Assembly (NCBI GenBank): GCA_014803505.1
Contig: JAAVBM010000088.1
Span: forward strand, 1-56,908
DNA: 56,908 bases
Direction of reading: 5' to 3'
Origin: a bacterium
GTDB lineage: Bacteria > Cyanobacteriota > Vampirovibrionia > Gastranaerophilales > Gastranaerophilaceae
Below, piece by piece: positions 26,326-34,631 of the stretch. Each line of letters opens with the position of its first letter. Within the stretch, counting starts at the first letter, position 1. Under the pieces are notes generated by a model that was not told the origin of the DNA, did not search any database, and was given only the letters and a program-made list of their open reading frames with translations. A program made the translations under genes and the position numbers.

Positions 26326-26775
26326 TTATCTTTGGTTCTCAAGTTCTTTTCTTAAATCATCTACTGAAACTCTTACTATTGGAGAGTTTTCGTCTTTTTT
26401 TAGTACGCATTGAGTTATCCCTGATTGAACGATAAATCTTTTGCAAAGGATACATATAAAATTATGTCCCCATATGTAAATGGTTGCATCCTGACATCTG
26501 TCTTGACCTGCTTGAATAATAGCATTCTGTTCAGCATGGATTGAGCGGCAGGTTTCGTATCTTGTTCCTGATTCAATGTTGTTTTTAATTCTGTAGCATT
26601 CACCTCGTTCTGCACATGATTCAACTTTTGAAGGTGTTCCGTTGTATCCTGTAGCTTTAATCTTTTTATCTTTACCTACTATTACTGCACCAACTTGTGC
26701 TCTGATACAGTTTGAACGGCTTGCGCATGTTTTTGCAAGGTCTAGAAAGTATTCATCCCACGGTTTTATTTCCAT
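26326..26775 (-). CDS. Deoxycytidylate (dCMP) deaminase-type enzyme
   Basis: A 149-residue zinc-dependent deaminase converting dCMP to dUMP for thymidylate synthesis. It carries the HAEQNAI motif (catalytic His-Glu, residues ~80-86) and a downstream zinc Cys pair as CILCKRF (~108-114), plus GYNGTP and SRSNCIRAQVGAVIV stretches typical of ComEB/dCMP deaminases. The second zinc motif is CxxC without the usual preceding Pro. The start MEIKPWDEYFLDLA is normal. It lies between the PurH-like gene and the GH13 gene with minimal spacing, forming an operon of unrelated functions. Confidence 0.9.
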   Translation of the reverse strand: MEIKPWDEYFLDLAKTCASRSNCIRAQVGAVIVGKDKKIKATGYNGTPSKVESCAERGECYRIKNNIESGTRYETCRSIHAEQNAIIQAGQDRCQDATIYIWGHNFICILCKRFIVQSGITQCVLKKDENSPIVRVSVDDLRKELENQR

Positions 26776-26794
26776 AAATTCCCCTTAAATCTTT

Positions 26795-27730
26795 TTAATA
26801 TTTATAATTTCTAATACCGGTTGATATCATTGAAAGATTGTATTTATCAGCAAGTTTAACTATCTTTTTAGATACCAGGCTGTCTCCGGCTTCAATTATT
26901 AATCCTATTCTTCCTTGAATAGCAGCGTTAATTGTTTCTTCTGATTCTATAACGCCGTCAATTGCGAGAACTGCATCTTTTGAAGATTCGCATGCATAAT
27001 CCATACTTAATTCTGTTGCTGTAATTCCGTTAGTTTTACTTTGAATTATAGCTTTTGTTGTTAAATCTTTAACTATTACTGCCGAACAGCTTTTTAAATG
27101 TTTTGAAATCTTCCAAGCAAAAATGGCATCTTCTGCTTGTTGTTGATTAGGTTTTGCTTTTGTTACAATTTTGAACGCATCTTTTGTTAATTTGCTATGG
27201 TTTTGGTCTTGTGTAAGGATTCCAAAAGGTGTTACTTTGATGTCTTTTGCGGTAAATCCTAAGATTTCTTGTAATGGCGTATCTATTTTTATTATGTTAA
27301 TGTCGTTGTTTTTTAGTAAATAAGCAAGAGCATCTTTATCGAATCTTGGGGCAATTACATTTTTGATTTTCATTGCTCTTAATTGTTTTGCCAGTTCTGG
27401 TGTTACTTCTTTTGAGAAACCTGCAGTTCCTTGGTATACAGCTAAAGGATCGCAATCTAAAGCTTTTTCAAAAGCTTTTTCTATAGAACTTCCTAATGCT
27501 GCAGCACAAATAAAAGATTCTTTTGTTATTACTGCCGCATTTACATCAAAAAATTCTGCAAGTATATTTACAGCTTCTGTTAAATTTATAAAGTCTAAAT
27601 ACTCAAGCTCTTTATTTTCGTTTAGAATTTCGTATTCAATTCCGTTTTCAACTTCAGCTATTGCTGCGTTTTGGCAATGGTTTGAACCATGTGTTAATTC
27701 CTTAAAATTACTTATTTTTATTGTATCCAT
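26795..27730 (-). CDS. Stand-alone AICARFT-domain (PurH-like) protein, probably catalytically degenerate
   Basis: A 311-residue protein aligning to the transformylase domain of PurH, without the IMP cyclohydrolase domain. Retained marks are LTHGSNHCQNAAI (for LRYGENPHQ), EKALDCDPLAVYQGTAGF (for CDPxSAFGG) and a C-terminal STGIRNYKY (for FTGMRHFRH). The catalytic Lys-His of the KHxNPCG motif appears as KESFICA, losing the His, and the GxGQMSR and ASDAFFPF motifs are also replaced. It may have another substrate or a regulatory role. ATG 27730 sits five bases after GAGGG; the adjacent ATG 27733 and a GTG at 27742 are alternatives. Confidence 0.78.
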   Translation of the reverse strand: MDTIKISNFKELTHGSNHCQNAAIAEVENGIEYEILNENKELEYLDFINLTEAVNILAEFFDVNAAVITKESFICAAALGSSIEKAFEKALDCDPLAVYQGTAGFSKEVTPELAKQLRAMKIKNVIAPRFDKDALAYLLKNNDINIIKIDTPLQEILGFTAKDIKVTPFGILTQDQNHSKLTKDAFKIVTKAKPNQQQAEDAIFAWKISKHLKSCSAVIVKDLTTKAIIQSKTNGITATELSMDYACESSKDAVLAIDGVIESEETINAAIQGRIGLIIEAGDSLVSKKIVKLADKYNLSMISTGIRNYKY

Positions 27731-27752
27731 CATATCCCTCACTTACTTTTTG

Positions 27753-27781
27753 ATGCTAACATAAATGATTGTCACTATCAA
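27753..27781 (-). promoter_or_regulatory. Sigma-70 extended -10 promoter of the PurH-like/deaminase/GH13 operon
   Basis: On the minus strand: TTGATA (27781-27776), 17-base spacer, TAGCAT (27758-27753) preceded by TGT. The weak -10 is compensated by the extended TG. Confidence 0.5.
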
Positions 27782-27824
27782 GTTAATATATCTTAAACTA
27801 TGACGTTTACTTTTGTATTTTTTC

Positions 27825-27853
27825 TTGATAATTTAAATTGTCTTTTATATAAT
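27825..27853 (+). promoter_or_regulatory. Sigma-70 promoter of the 27888 gene
   Basis: TTGATA (27825-27830), 17-base spacer, perfect TATAAT (27848-27853); start predicted near 27860, about 28 bases before the ATG. Confidence 0.75.
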
Positions 27854-27887
27854 TAAATTGTTTAAATGAGTAATTTATGAGGAAATG

Positions 27888-28559
27888 ATGGCTACAAATA
27901 AGATAAATGATGGAGTTGGAAAAAAAATAGTTGAAGCGTTGAAAATGCAAGCACCAGAATCTTTGGCGGATGATAATTTAGCTTCGAATGATATTTTAGA
28001 AAATTCTTCGCAAGATTTATATGAAAGTCAAATTTTAGCTAATGAATCAGCTTCTGCGTTCCCGCATGTTGATGATAGTTCTTTTGACAATATTCCTGTA
28101 GTTAATACAGTGCCGGAAGTTCCTTCTGAGTTACAGTTGAAAATAAAATCTCAATTACAGGAACAACAATTCCACGCATCTTATGTAGATAATGCATTTC
28201 AACAAAGTTTGAATCGTAATTTAGGCAGTGCGGCATATGCTGCAGTTCAGGATGATTTTGAATATCCTGCAAATGTAGCTGTTTTACGCCAATTGATAAA
28301 TAAATTGCCTGCAGGTGTTTCAAAACAAACAGGGGCTGTTATTATAAGGCAAACCATGGAAGCTTTAGGTATTTCAATGCCAAATGTTATTCAAGAAGCT
28401 AAACAGGTTCAAGAAGCTTTGACTGTTAATTCTAAAGAATGTCAAGCTAATATTATTGAATATCGTCGTCAGATAAGTATATTAGAAGCAAAATCACAGC
28501 AATACCAAAGACAAGCTGCTGTGATGAATGATATTATTAATTTATTTATTCAGTCTTAG
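27888..28559 (+). CDS. Hypothetical protein with C-terminal coiled coil
   Basis: A 223-residue acidic protein. Residues 1-85 are Ser/Asp-rich and probably disordered. Residues 85-150 form a helical segment containing QLINKLPAGVSKQTGAVIIR, and residues 155-223 a coiled coil (ECQANIIEYRRQISILEAKS). There is no signal peptide or membrane span, and no family is recognised. The second of two tandem ATGs (27885, 27888) has the better spacing from GAGG. A strong promoter precedes it. It ends one base from the converging 28561 gene, without a terminator between. The C-terminal layout suggests an oligomeric scaffolding or chaperone-like protein, but this is only inference. Confidence 0.68.
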   Translation: MATNKINDGVGKKIVEALKMQAPESLADDNLASNDILENSSQDLYESQILANESASAFPHVDDSSFDNIPVVNTVPEVPSELQLKIKSQLQEQQFHASYVDNAFQQSLNRNLGSAAYAAVQDDFEYPANVAVLRQLINKLPAGVSKQTGAVIIRQTMEALGISMPNVIQEAKQVQEALTVNSKECQANIIEYRRQISILEAKSQQYQRQAAVMNDIINLFIQS

Positions 28560-28560
28560 T

Positions 28561-28893
28561 TTAACCTATTTTATAACTGAAAGATTCTTGAATTCCAGAT
28601 TGAATCATGTCTTGATTTGATTGTAGTTCTGTGTTTATCATTTGAATTTTAGCTTCTAGTTCTGATTTTTGTAAATCAAGTTTTTCTTCGAGTATTTTTA
28701 GTTTATATTGTCGCTCTTGTAATTTTTTTGCAATTAGTGAGTCTGATTCATAATCTGTGCCAACTTGTAAAAGGTTACTTGCAGCTTTTGTAGCTGTCAT
28801 TTTTGCTCGAGTTATTAAGTGAACCTGCCATTGGTAGGTTGATTTCATCATTTTTAATTCTATTTTTCTGATGATACCTATGAATAAACCCAT
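28561..28893 (-). CDS. Hypothetical small coiled-coil protein
   Basis: A 110-residue protein with a basic N-terminal helix (MGLFIGIIRKIELKMMKSTY) followed by a long coiled coil from about residue 55 to 100 (LIAKKLQERQYKLKILEEKL). No signal peptide or recognised domain. It is 14 bases behind the gene at 28908, and both have the same character, so they likely act together. The function is unknown; helical rods like this are common among secretion-apparatus stalk or chaperone proteins. Confidence 0.6.
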   Translation of the reverse strand: MGLFIGIIRKIELKMMKSTYQWQVHLITRAKMTATKAASNLLQVGTDYESDSLIAKKLQERQYKLKILEEKLDLQKSELEAKIQMINTELQSNQDMIQSGIQESFSYKIG

Positions 28894-28907
28894 TGCTTTT
28901 TCCGCCT

Positions 28908-29180
28908 TTACCTTTTTTGATCTAAATTAGATCCTTTTAAAAAGTTATGCTGGCTGTTTTCGGCTATTAGTTGTTCCATCTTTTGAAGTTGATGTCTGTG
29001 ATAATTTAGCCTGTATTGTGCCATTTTTAACTTTTTCTTTACCGTAAGAAAATCTTTAATCCCTTCAATTACTGATTCTGTTATAGCTTGAATTGGATTT
29101 TTTCTTATAAAATAGTTTTTTGTGTAAATTAAGAAATCCAGGATTCTCTTTACGTATAGTTCCAGAGTTTCGCGAAACAT
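28908..29180 (-). CDS. Hypothetical small basic helical protein
   Basis: A 90-residue basic protein beginning MFRETLELYVKRILDFL, with a coiled-coil-like stretch KKKLKMAQYRLNYHRHQLQK (residues ~48-67). No membrane span or family is evident. AAGGAG lies four bases before the ATG at 29180. It forms a two-gene unit with the 28561 gene, converging on the 27888 gene. Confidence 0.6.
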   Translation of the reverse strand: MFRETLELYVKRILDFLIYTKNYFIRKNPIQAITESVIEGIKDFLTVKKKLKMAQYRLNYHRHQLQKMEQLIAENSQHNFLKGSNLDQKR

Positions 29181-29349
29181 GTTGCTCCTTACACTTTGGA
29201 CCTACATATATTTAAAAACATTACTGCTTATTTTATTGTTATTTTATTGAAAATATTTGTAATATTTCTTAATATAAAGGTCTCTATATTCTTTTTCAAT
29301 ATTTATAACGGAATAAATTTTCGATTCTTTAATATTAATATAATAAATA

Positions 29350-29384
29350 ATTCGGATAATGTAAATTTTTTACATTATCCGAAT
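29350..29384. terminator. Perfect 16-bp inverted repeat, probable terminator of the 31313-29409 operon
   Basis: ATTCGGATAATGTAAA (29350-29365), TTT, TTTACATTATCCGAAT (29369-29384). It lies 25 bases beyond the stop of the 29409 gene; the minus-strand downstream side is U-rich but not a pure run. The rest of the gap 29181-29349 shows only AT-rich sequence; a 72-codon plus-strand ORF there is not convincing. Confidence 0.6.
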
Positions 29385-29408
29385 AGTTTGCAAAAGAATA
29401 AAAGTTTT

Positions 29409-30224
29409 CTATAAGTTTTGAATAGCTTTACTGTCGCTGTCGATACCTTCTTTTAACATCTTTTTAGCGACATCTCCTTGGGTATCAAGCATTTTACAAA
29501 CTGTTTCAATGTTTCTTACTTTAGTAGAAAGAATTACATCTGCGTTGTTTGTAATATTACCTGTCACATTTTGATATGCGGCAAGCGCTGCTGATGAGGT
29601 TCCTTGCATTAGGTTTCCAAGAACGGTTGTTCCGGCACCGTAAACACCTAGGTAAGGAGATACTGCAGTTAAGATTCCGCCAAAGCCGGAAATGCAACTG
29701 GCAAATGGCATAACTATGTTGGAAGCAATCTTTCCTAAACCGCTGCCTGTTCCTATTCCGTATGCCGCAGCGCTTGTTATATCAGCTAAGCCGCCAAGGC
29801 TGGAAGCGTAACCTGTTGCGTATCCTGAGTTTGTCCCCCAGCCGTTAAGGATTGAAGAAGCTCCGCCTGTAGATAAACCGTAAATTGTACCTATTGAAGC
29901 TGCACCTGAAGGGAAACCCGAGTAGTTATACAGTGAATCAAGCCCATATGATGAACCTGTATTTGTTTTTGAGTGATAAGAGGTTCCTGAAATATTCATT
30001 GTTTCAGAACTTCCAAATATAGTTGCAAATGAAGATGGTGCTAATAAGCTTGCCATATTATAGAGTAATCCGCCTGCAGCTTCAAACCCTGTGCCTGTAC
30101 CGCTTCCTGAAACTGTTAGATCTCTTAGGCGATCATATGTTTCCCAAAGTTGAGCTTTTGCTGCTGAGCTTGCATCTCCGAATCTGTTTGCTATTACTAA
30201 ATTACTATCATTTTTGTAAGACAT
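29409..30224 (-). CDS. Gly/Ser/Ala-rich hypothetical protein
   Basis: A 271-residue protein with a polar helix at the start (MSYKNDSNLVIANRFGDASSAAKAQLWETYDRLRD), a long Gly/Ser/Tyr-rich middle (residues 40-200), and a helical C-terminus (VRNIETVCKMLDTQGDVAKK). The middle alternates small residues with weak hydrophobic patches rather than forming clear membrane spans. There is no signal peptide. Such composition suggests an exported, self-associating or surface structural protein. It is 34 bases behind the 30258 gene with a GAGG ribosome site, so the two are co-expressed. Confidence 0.62.
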   Translation of the reverse strand: MSYKNDSNLVIANRFGDASSAAKAQLWETYDRLRDLTVSGSGTGTGFEAAGGLLYNMASLLAPSSFATIFGSSETMNISGTSYHSKTNTGSSYGLDSLYNYSGFPSGAASIGTIYGLSTGGASSILNGWGTNSGYATGYASSLGGLADITSAAAYGIGTGSGLGKIASNIVMPFASCISGFGGILTAVSPYLGVYGAGTTVLGNLMQGTSSAALAAYQNVTGNITNNADVILSTKVRNIETVCKMLDTQGDVAKKMLKEGIDSDSKAIQNL

Positions 30225-30257
30225 ATTAAACCTCTTATGTTATTTTTTATAAAGTTA

Positions 30258-31313
30258 TTAACTTTCAAATGTTTTGAATGTAGAGTCGATATTCTTAGAA
30301 ATAATCTTATGAACTGCATCCATTTCAGTTTGAAGTGCGGTTTGTTCTGTATCTAGTGCTTTTAATCGAAGTTCTAGGGTTCGGTCTTCTGTTTGAATTT
30401 GTTCGGTTTTAGCGTTGATATCTTGAACATTTTTTTCGTAGATTTGTTTTTCGTAGTTGTATTGGTTCATTGCGTCATTATATGCATTGTTGTCAGTAAC
30501 GCTTGATGTTGATAAATCATATACTACACTTGAACCTTCAAGTTGTAGAGATGTCGCTCTTCCGCTTGGGTCGTATTCAATAACTCCATATTTTGAAAGT
30601 TCTTTATTCTTTGTTTGATAATCTGAATAATAAGAGTGGAGTGGTAAGCTTATATCTTTTCTGCAAGCTTCTAATGAGTCTTGAGTTCCTGCTGTACCTG
30701 AAGCAAAGTTAACTTTATTGCTTCCGTCTGTCCATAAGTAAATATTATCAAGGGCATCTAAAGCTCCATTATCTCTATAGTTTTTCCAATCTTTCGCAAC
30801 TTGGGTATCCGGCCAGTCTATTGCTATTTGGTCTAATTCTGCGCAATAAGTTCCCCATATACCTGTAGAACTTTTATCTGTTCTATCTACTGATGATAAG
30901 CAAGATAATTTACGTGTTCCGACCATATAGTAACCATTTTCACCTTCGGTTTCCGGTACGTATTGAACTTGCGGATTAGAGTTTGTGTTTCTTATGCCTG
31001 TGTATTCTGAAATTTTAGTATAATATGTTACATAAGAATTGTATTGGATTCCGTCAATATCAGTGTAATCCGCAGCTTGAATCTCTGAAATAGTTTGTGT
31101 AGCATCACCAGTTTCGAATGAATATTGTGTCGTTGTGAAATCGCTTGTGTTTGGTGGTGTAGGCACATCCATAGTGTAAAGTTCATTCCATAACTGAGAA
31201 CTTTGATTTGCTAAAGCTGTTCTAGCTTGGTTTATTTGTTGTCCTTCGTATTCAACGTTTGATTTTCGTGCGGCGAGTGAAATCCATCTTGCCTGAGATG
31301 CTGCCATGCCCAT
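30258..31313 (-). CDS. Hypothetical protein with AASQARW N-terminus and C-terminal coiled coil
   Basis: A 351-residue soluble protein. The N-terminal 45 residues (GMAASQARWISLAARKSNVE, then a QQINQARTALANQSS stretch) have a heptad-like pattern reminiscent of, but not matching, the N-terminal helix of flagellar rod and hook proteins. Residues 60-260 are Thr/Ser/Asp-rich with several aromatic motifs. The C-terminal ~75 residues are a coiled coil (VQDINAKTEQIQTEDRTLEL) ending STFKTF. There is no Sec signal, as for type III export substrates. I infer a possible exported structural protein. A strong GGAG site and a good promoter indicate high expression. Confidence 0.62.
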   Translation of the reverse strand: MGMAASQARWISLAARKSNVEYEGQQINQARTALANQSSQLWNELYTMDVPTPPNTSDFTTTQYSFETGDATQTISEIQAADYTDIDGIQYNSYVTYYTKISEYTGIRNTNSNPQVQYVPETEGENGYYMVGTRKLSCLSSVDRTDKSSTGIWGTYCAELDQIAIDWPDTQVAKDWKNYRDNGALDALDNIYLWTDGSNKVNFASGTAGTQDSLEACRKDISLPLHSYYSDYQTKNKELSKYGVIEYDPSGRATSLQLEGSSVVYDLSTSSVTDNNAYNDAMNQYNYEKQIYEKNVQDINAKTEQIQTEDRTLELRLKALDTEQTALQTEMDAVHKIISKNIDSTFKTFES

Positions 31314-31358
31314 ATTTGGTATCTCCTTCTTTAGTTTTATGATTCTACCTTTATCTTA

Positions 31359-31386
31359 GGTATAATTATTTTTATTGAAAAGTCAA
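31359..31386 (-). promoter_or_regulatory. Sigma-70 promoter of the 31313-29409 operon
   Basis: On the minus strand: TTGACT (31386-31381), 16-base spacer, TATACC (31364-31359); start near 31352, leader about 40 bases with an AGAAGGAGA ribosome site. Confidence 0.65.
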
Positions 31387-31525
31387 CATAATAATCTAGT
31401 CAAATTATACGGTATTTATTATATTTTATATAGTGTTTCTGTTGAAAATCAACTGTTTAGAGTATCTTTTATTGGAAATATACTGCATTAAACCTAAAAA
31501 GGTTACAGTTTTTTCATGTTTCTGC

Positions 31526-31531
31526 TAAAAT
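31526..31531 (+). promoter_or_regulatory. Extended -10 element of the mlaD-lpxK-nth promoter
   Basis: TGC-TAAAAT (-10 at 31526-31531, TG at 31523-31524), about 35 bases before the mlaD ATG. The -35 region (TTACAG, 17 bases upstream) is poor. Nearby small palindromes GTTGAAAATCAAC (~31442-31454) and AACCT-AAAA-AGGTT could be operators or chance. Confidence 0.5.
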
Positions 31532-31566
31532 AATGTTACATTTGATGTTATTAAGGAAGGTAAGTA

Positions 31567-32934
31567 ATGAAATTTTCTTCATCATTTAAAGTCGGGTTAC
31601 TAACATTGGCGGCTCTTGTTCTATTGGTTGGTACAGTCCTTAAGGTTAAAGGTAGAGCATTCTCATCAGCCAAAAGAATTGAGATTAAATTTAAAGATGT
31701 TAACGGCTTGCGACCTGGTGCCGGTGTTCAGATAATGGGGCTAAAAGTCGGGCAGGTTGAAGAAATTACTCCTGTTGTTGAAGGGGAAAATAGTTTTGTA
31801 AATGTTAAGTTTGTAATAACAGATCCTTCAGTACAGATTCCTAGAGCGTCTTCGTTTTCAATTCAGCAATCAGGACTTATTGGGGAATTATTTTTAGAAA
31901 TTACCCCGCCAAAAACCAGAACTATTTATATTCCAATGGTTAATAGAGATCTTTTATATAAAAATGATCCTGTTCAAATGAAATTGAGCGGTAAGTATTA
32001 TGATGTAGGTTTAATTAAGAGTGTAGATGTAATTGCAAGAGATTCTCTTCCTTATAATTATAAAAATAATATTCAGACAAATTACGCTTATAAAGTTGAC
32101 TTTTTTATCAATCTTCCCGGGTTAATATTACCCGAGTTTTTAAGAGGTTCAGCTGTAACTTATGATGGTGCTCATAAGTTAAGATTAGTGTCACTTGATG
32201 ATACACCTTTACAGTATCCTAAACAAGATTCTCCATACACAATTATTGAACCTATGAGATTATCTGATTTTATGGATTGGCAGTACAAAGCTGCTGAAAC
32301 TTTAACTGAAACTAATAAAAAAGTTAATGATATTTTAACAGATGAAACTATTTCAGATTTGAAACGCACAGTGGCTAATTTAAATGCTTTATCAGCACGT
32401 TCTACTGTTACATTGGATAAAGTTGATGCATTGTTAGATTCTTCTAAGTCTGATATTGAGCAGTTGTTGGCAATGACTCAACAAGCTACTGATGATTTTT
32501 CTAAGTTATCAGCTAATGTTAATAATATAATTGGCGATAAACACTTTAAAAAGACTTTATACTCAACAGCTGATTCGGTTGATAAGTTAGCTAAAAATCT
32601 TAACAAAGTTATGGATTCTGCTGATGCTGAAGTTACCGGTAAGAATTTGAAAATTATTTCAGAAAATCTTGCTCAAATCAGTGAAAGTGTAAATTCAATG
32701 ACTAAGGATGATAAATTAAAAGGTCAAATTACTTCCGCAATTACAAATGTTAATAATGCAATGGTTGAAGTTTCTTCTGCATTGGAAGCGGTTAATTGTG
32801 TTAGTCCGAACAGTCCAAATCAAGCTTCTGACTTGAAACGTATAGTTGAGGATACTGTTGTTACAACTTCTAATTTGAGAAAATTCTCTGATAAGTTGAA
32901 TAAGAGATTCTTATTATTCAGATTGTTATTCTAA
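31567..32934 (+). CDS. MlaD/MCE-family lipid transport protein
   Basis: A 455-residue inner-membrane anchored MCE protein. One N-terminal transmembrane helix (residues 8-26) is followed by the MCE domain (IEIKFKDVNGLRPGAGVQIMGLKVGQVEEI, residues ~37-66, with the usual GlxxGxxVxxxGxxxGxV pattern). The remainder is a long helical region (residues 225-430) likely forming a periplasmic tunnel. MCE proteins hexamerise and carry phospholipids between membranes. No MlaE or MlaF homologue is adjacent. It heads an operon with lpxK, both envelope genes, with a five-base gap; AAGGAAGG precedes its ATG. Confidence 0.88.
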   Translation: MKFSSSFKVGLLTLAALVLLVGTVLKVKGRAFSSAKRIEIKFKDVNGLRPGAGVQIMGLKVGQVEEITPVVEGENSFVNVKFVITDPSVQIPRASSFSIQQSGLIGELFLEITPPKTRTIYIPMVNRDLLYKNDPVQMKLSGKYYDVGLIKSVDVIARDSLPYNYKNNIQTNYAYKVDFFINLPGLILPEFLRGSAVTYDGAHKLRLVSLDDTPLQYPKQDSPYTIIEPMRLSDFMDWQYKAAETLTETNKKVNDILTDETISDLKRTVANLNALSARSTVTLDKVDALLDSSKSDIEQLLAMTQQATDDFSKLSANVNNIIGDKHFKKTLYSTADSVDKLAKNLNKVMDSADAEVTGKNLKIISENLAQISESVNSMTKDDKLKGQITSAITNVNNAMVEVSSALEAVNCVSPNSPNQASDLKRIVEDTVVTTSNLRKFSDKLNKRFLLFRLLF

Positions 32935-32941
32935 TATTATG

Positions 32942-33958
32942 ATGAATTTAAAAACTAAAATTACACAAATACATTATAAAAGAGAACCTGAAGGTTTTAT
33001 TTTTGAAATATTAAAATTCTGTTCCTTATTCTATGGGTTTGGAAGTAGAATGAAGAATTTTTTTTATGATAAAAAATTGATAAAATCTAAAAGAGTACCG
33101 GCTTTTGTAATATCTATCGGAAATATGACAACCGGCGGGGTTGGGAAAACTCCTGTTGTTGCAGAGATTGCAAAGTATCTTATAATGCAGGGATTCAAAG
33201 TTGCAATTATTTCACGCGGATATGGCGGAAGATTGAATAACAAAAAAGTTAATATGATTTCTGATGGAACGACTATATATTATGATGCTGTTCAAGCCGG
33301 AGATGAACCATATCTTTTATCTGAGAGTGTTCCAGGTTGTTATGTTTTTACTTGTAAAAATCGTTATAATGCGGCAAAATATGCAATAGACAGATTCGGT
33401 GTTCAATATATAATTTTAGACGATGGTTTTCAACATAGAAAACTTCATAGAGATTTAGACATTGTTTTAATGGATAGTGTTAAAGGGTTCGGGAATGAGC
33501 ATTTGTTGCCTGCAGGTCCTTTACGTGAGGGTCCGGAAGCCTTAGATAGAATAGATAAGCTCTTAGTTGTTAGTAAAAATTTCAAACACGATACAGCCGA
33601 AAAAGTTGCGAAAATTATGTGTCGACGTTTAAAGATTCCAACTGAAATTTGTTATACTGAGCCTGATTACGTATATAATATTAAGACTGGTCAAAGACTT
33701 ATGGAAGGGCTTCCTGTTATTGCTATGAGTGCTATTGGACAACCTCAGCAATTCTATGATTTTCTTGCCGGATATGATGTTATAAAAACTATTACTTTTG
33801 ATGATCACCATCAATATGCGCCGATTGATATTGTTGATGTTCCTGGAAGTATAATTACTACAGAAAAAGATGCTGTAAAATTAGCGAGATTTGATCGCGA
33901 TAACATATATGCATTAAAGTTAAAAACAATTGTTGATGTTGAAAAATTGTTAAAATAA
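32942..33958 (+). CDS. lpxK: Tetraacyldisaccharide 4'-kinase LpxK
   Basis: A 338-residue membrane-associated P-loop kinase adding the 4'-phosphate to the lipid A disaccharide. Walker A is TTGGVGKTPV (residues ~59-68), preceded by the FVISIGNMT strand. YIILDDGFQHRKLHRDLDIVLMD (~159-181) is the family hallmark containing the catalytic Asp-His pair. An N-terminal amphipathic helix sits at the membrane. Presence of LpxK shows that this cell makes lipopolysaccharide. Tandem ATGs at 32939 and 32942, with no Shine-Dalgarno, follow five bases after the mlaD stop, suggesting coupled translation. Confidence 0.94.
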   Translation: MNLKTKITQIHYKREPEGFIFEILKFCSLFYGFGSRMKNFFYDKKLIKSKRVPAFVISIGNMTTGGVGKTPVVAEIAKYLIMQGFKVAIISRGYGGRLNNKKVNMISDGTTIYYDAVQAGDEPYLLSESVPGCYVFTCKNRYNAAKYAIDRFGVQYIILDDGFQHRKLHRDLDIVLMDSVKGFGNEHLLPAGPLREGPEALDRIDKLLVVSKNFKHDTAEKVAKIMCRRLKIPTEICYTEPDYVYNIKTGQRLMEGLPVIAMSAIGQPQQFYDFLAGYDVIKTITFDDHHQYAPIDIVDVPGSIITTEKDAVKLARFDRDNIYALKLKTIVDVEKLLK

Positions 33959-33960
33959 TT

Positions 33961-34584
33961 ATGATAGAAAAAGTTGTTCAGAATTTAATAGAAGCAAAGC
34001 AGCCACAAAGTGAATTTGTAAAACTGATGGATTCCTTTAAAAATCCTTATCTTGTTTTGATTGCTTGTATTTTGAGTTTACGAACAAACGACAGAACAAC
34101 TTATCCTGCAACATTGAGGATGCTTGAACTTGCAAAAACTCCTCATGAAATGATGAATGTTAATGTTGAAGATTTAGAAAAAGCTATTTATCCTGTCGGG
34201 TTTTATAAAAATAAAGCAGGGCAAATTATTGAACTTTCAAAAATTATTGTTGAAAAATATGGTGGAAAAGTTCCAAATAGTATTGACGAATTATGCTTAT
34301 TTCGAGGGGTGGGTAGAAAAACTGCAAATCTTGTGATGACTCTTGGTTTTGGCGAACCTGCAATTTGTGTTGATGTTCATGTTCATCGTATTTTTAATCG
34401 ATTAGGATATGTTAAAACTAAAACTCCAGAAGAAACAGAATTTGCTCTTAGGGAAAAGTTACCAGTTCATTTGTGGATTCCTATAAATACTTTGCTAGTT
34501 ACTCATGGGCAAAATGTTTGTAAACCAATCAAGCCAAAATGTGAAGAATGTCCTATTTCTGAATATTGCGATAAGTTAATATAA
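33961..34584 (+). CDS. nth: Endonuclease III
   Basis: A 207-residue bifunctional DNA glycosylase/AP lyase removing oxidised pyrimidines. The helix-hairpin-helix LCLFRGVGRKTANLVM contains the catalytic Lys near residue 120, and CVDVHVHR contains the catalytic Asp near 138. The C-terminal four cysteines (CKPIKPKCEECPISEYC, spacing C-x6-C-x2-C-x5-C) bind a 4Fe-4S cluster. The family length is normal. It starts two bases after the lpxK stop with no ribosome site of its own. Confidence 0.96.
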   Translation: MIEKVVQNLIEAKQPQSEFVKLMDSFKNPYLVLIACILSLRTNDRTTYPATLRMLELAKTPHEMMNVNVEDLEKAIYPVGFYKNKAGQIIELSKIIVEKYGGKVPNSIDELCLFRGVGRKTANLVMTLGFGEPAICVDVHVHRIFNRLGYVKTKTPEETEFALREKLPVHLWIPINTLLVTHGQNVCKPIKPKCEECPISEYCDKLI

Positions 34585-34631
34585 TTGCTTTGTATCCTTT
34601 CTTTTGATATTTTACGAGAAAGGGGATATAT

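Noticed and set aside
29196-29414. 72-codon plus-strand ORF
   Set aside because: Phe/Ile/Asn-rich composition reflects AT-rich sequence, it runs through the perfect palindrome and has no Shine-Dalgarno.
24160-31454. Shared TCAAC/GTTGA motif upstream of fliE and the 31313 operon as a common operator
   Set aside because: The copies are short, differently spaced and expected often in AT-rich DNA; noted only in the promoter entries.
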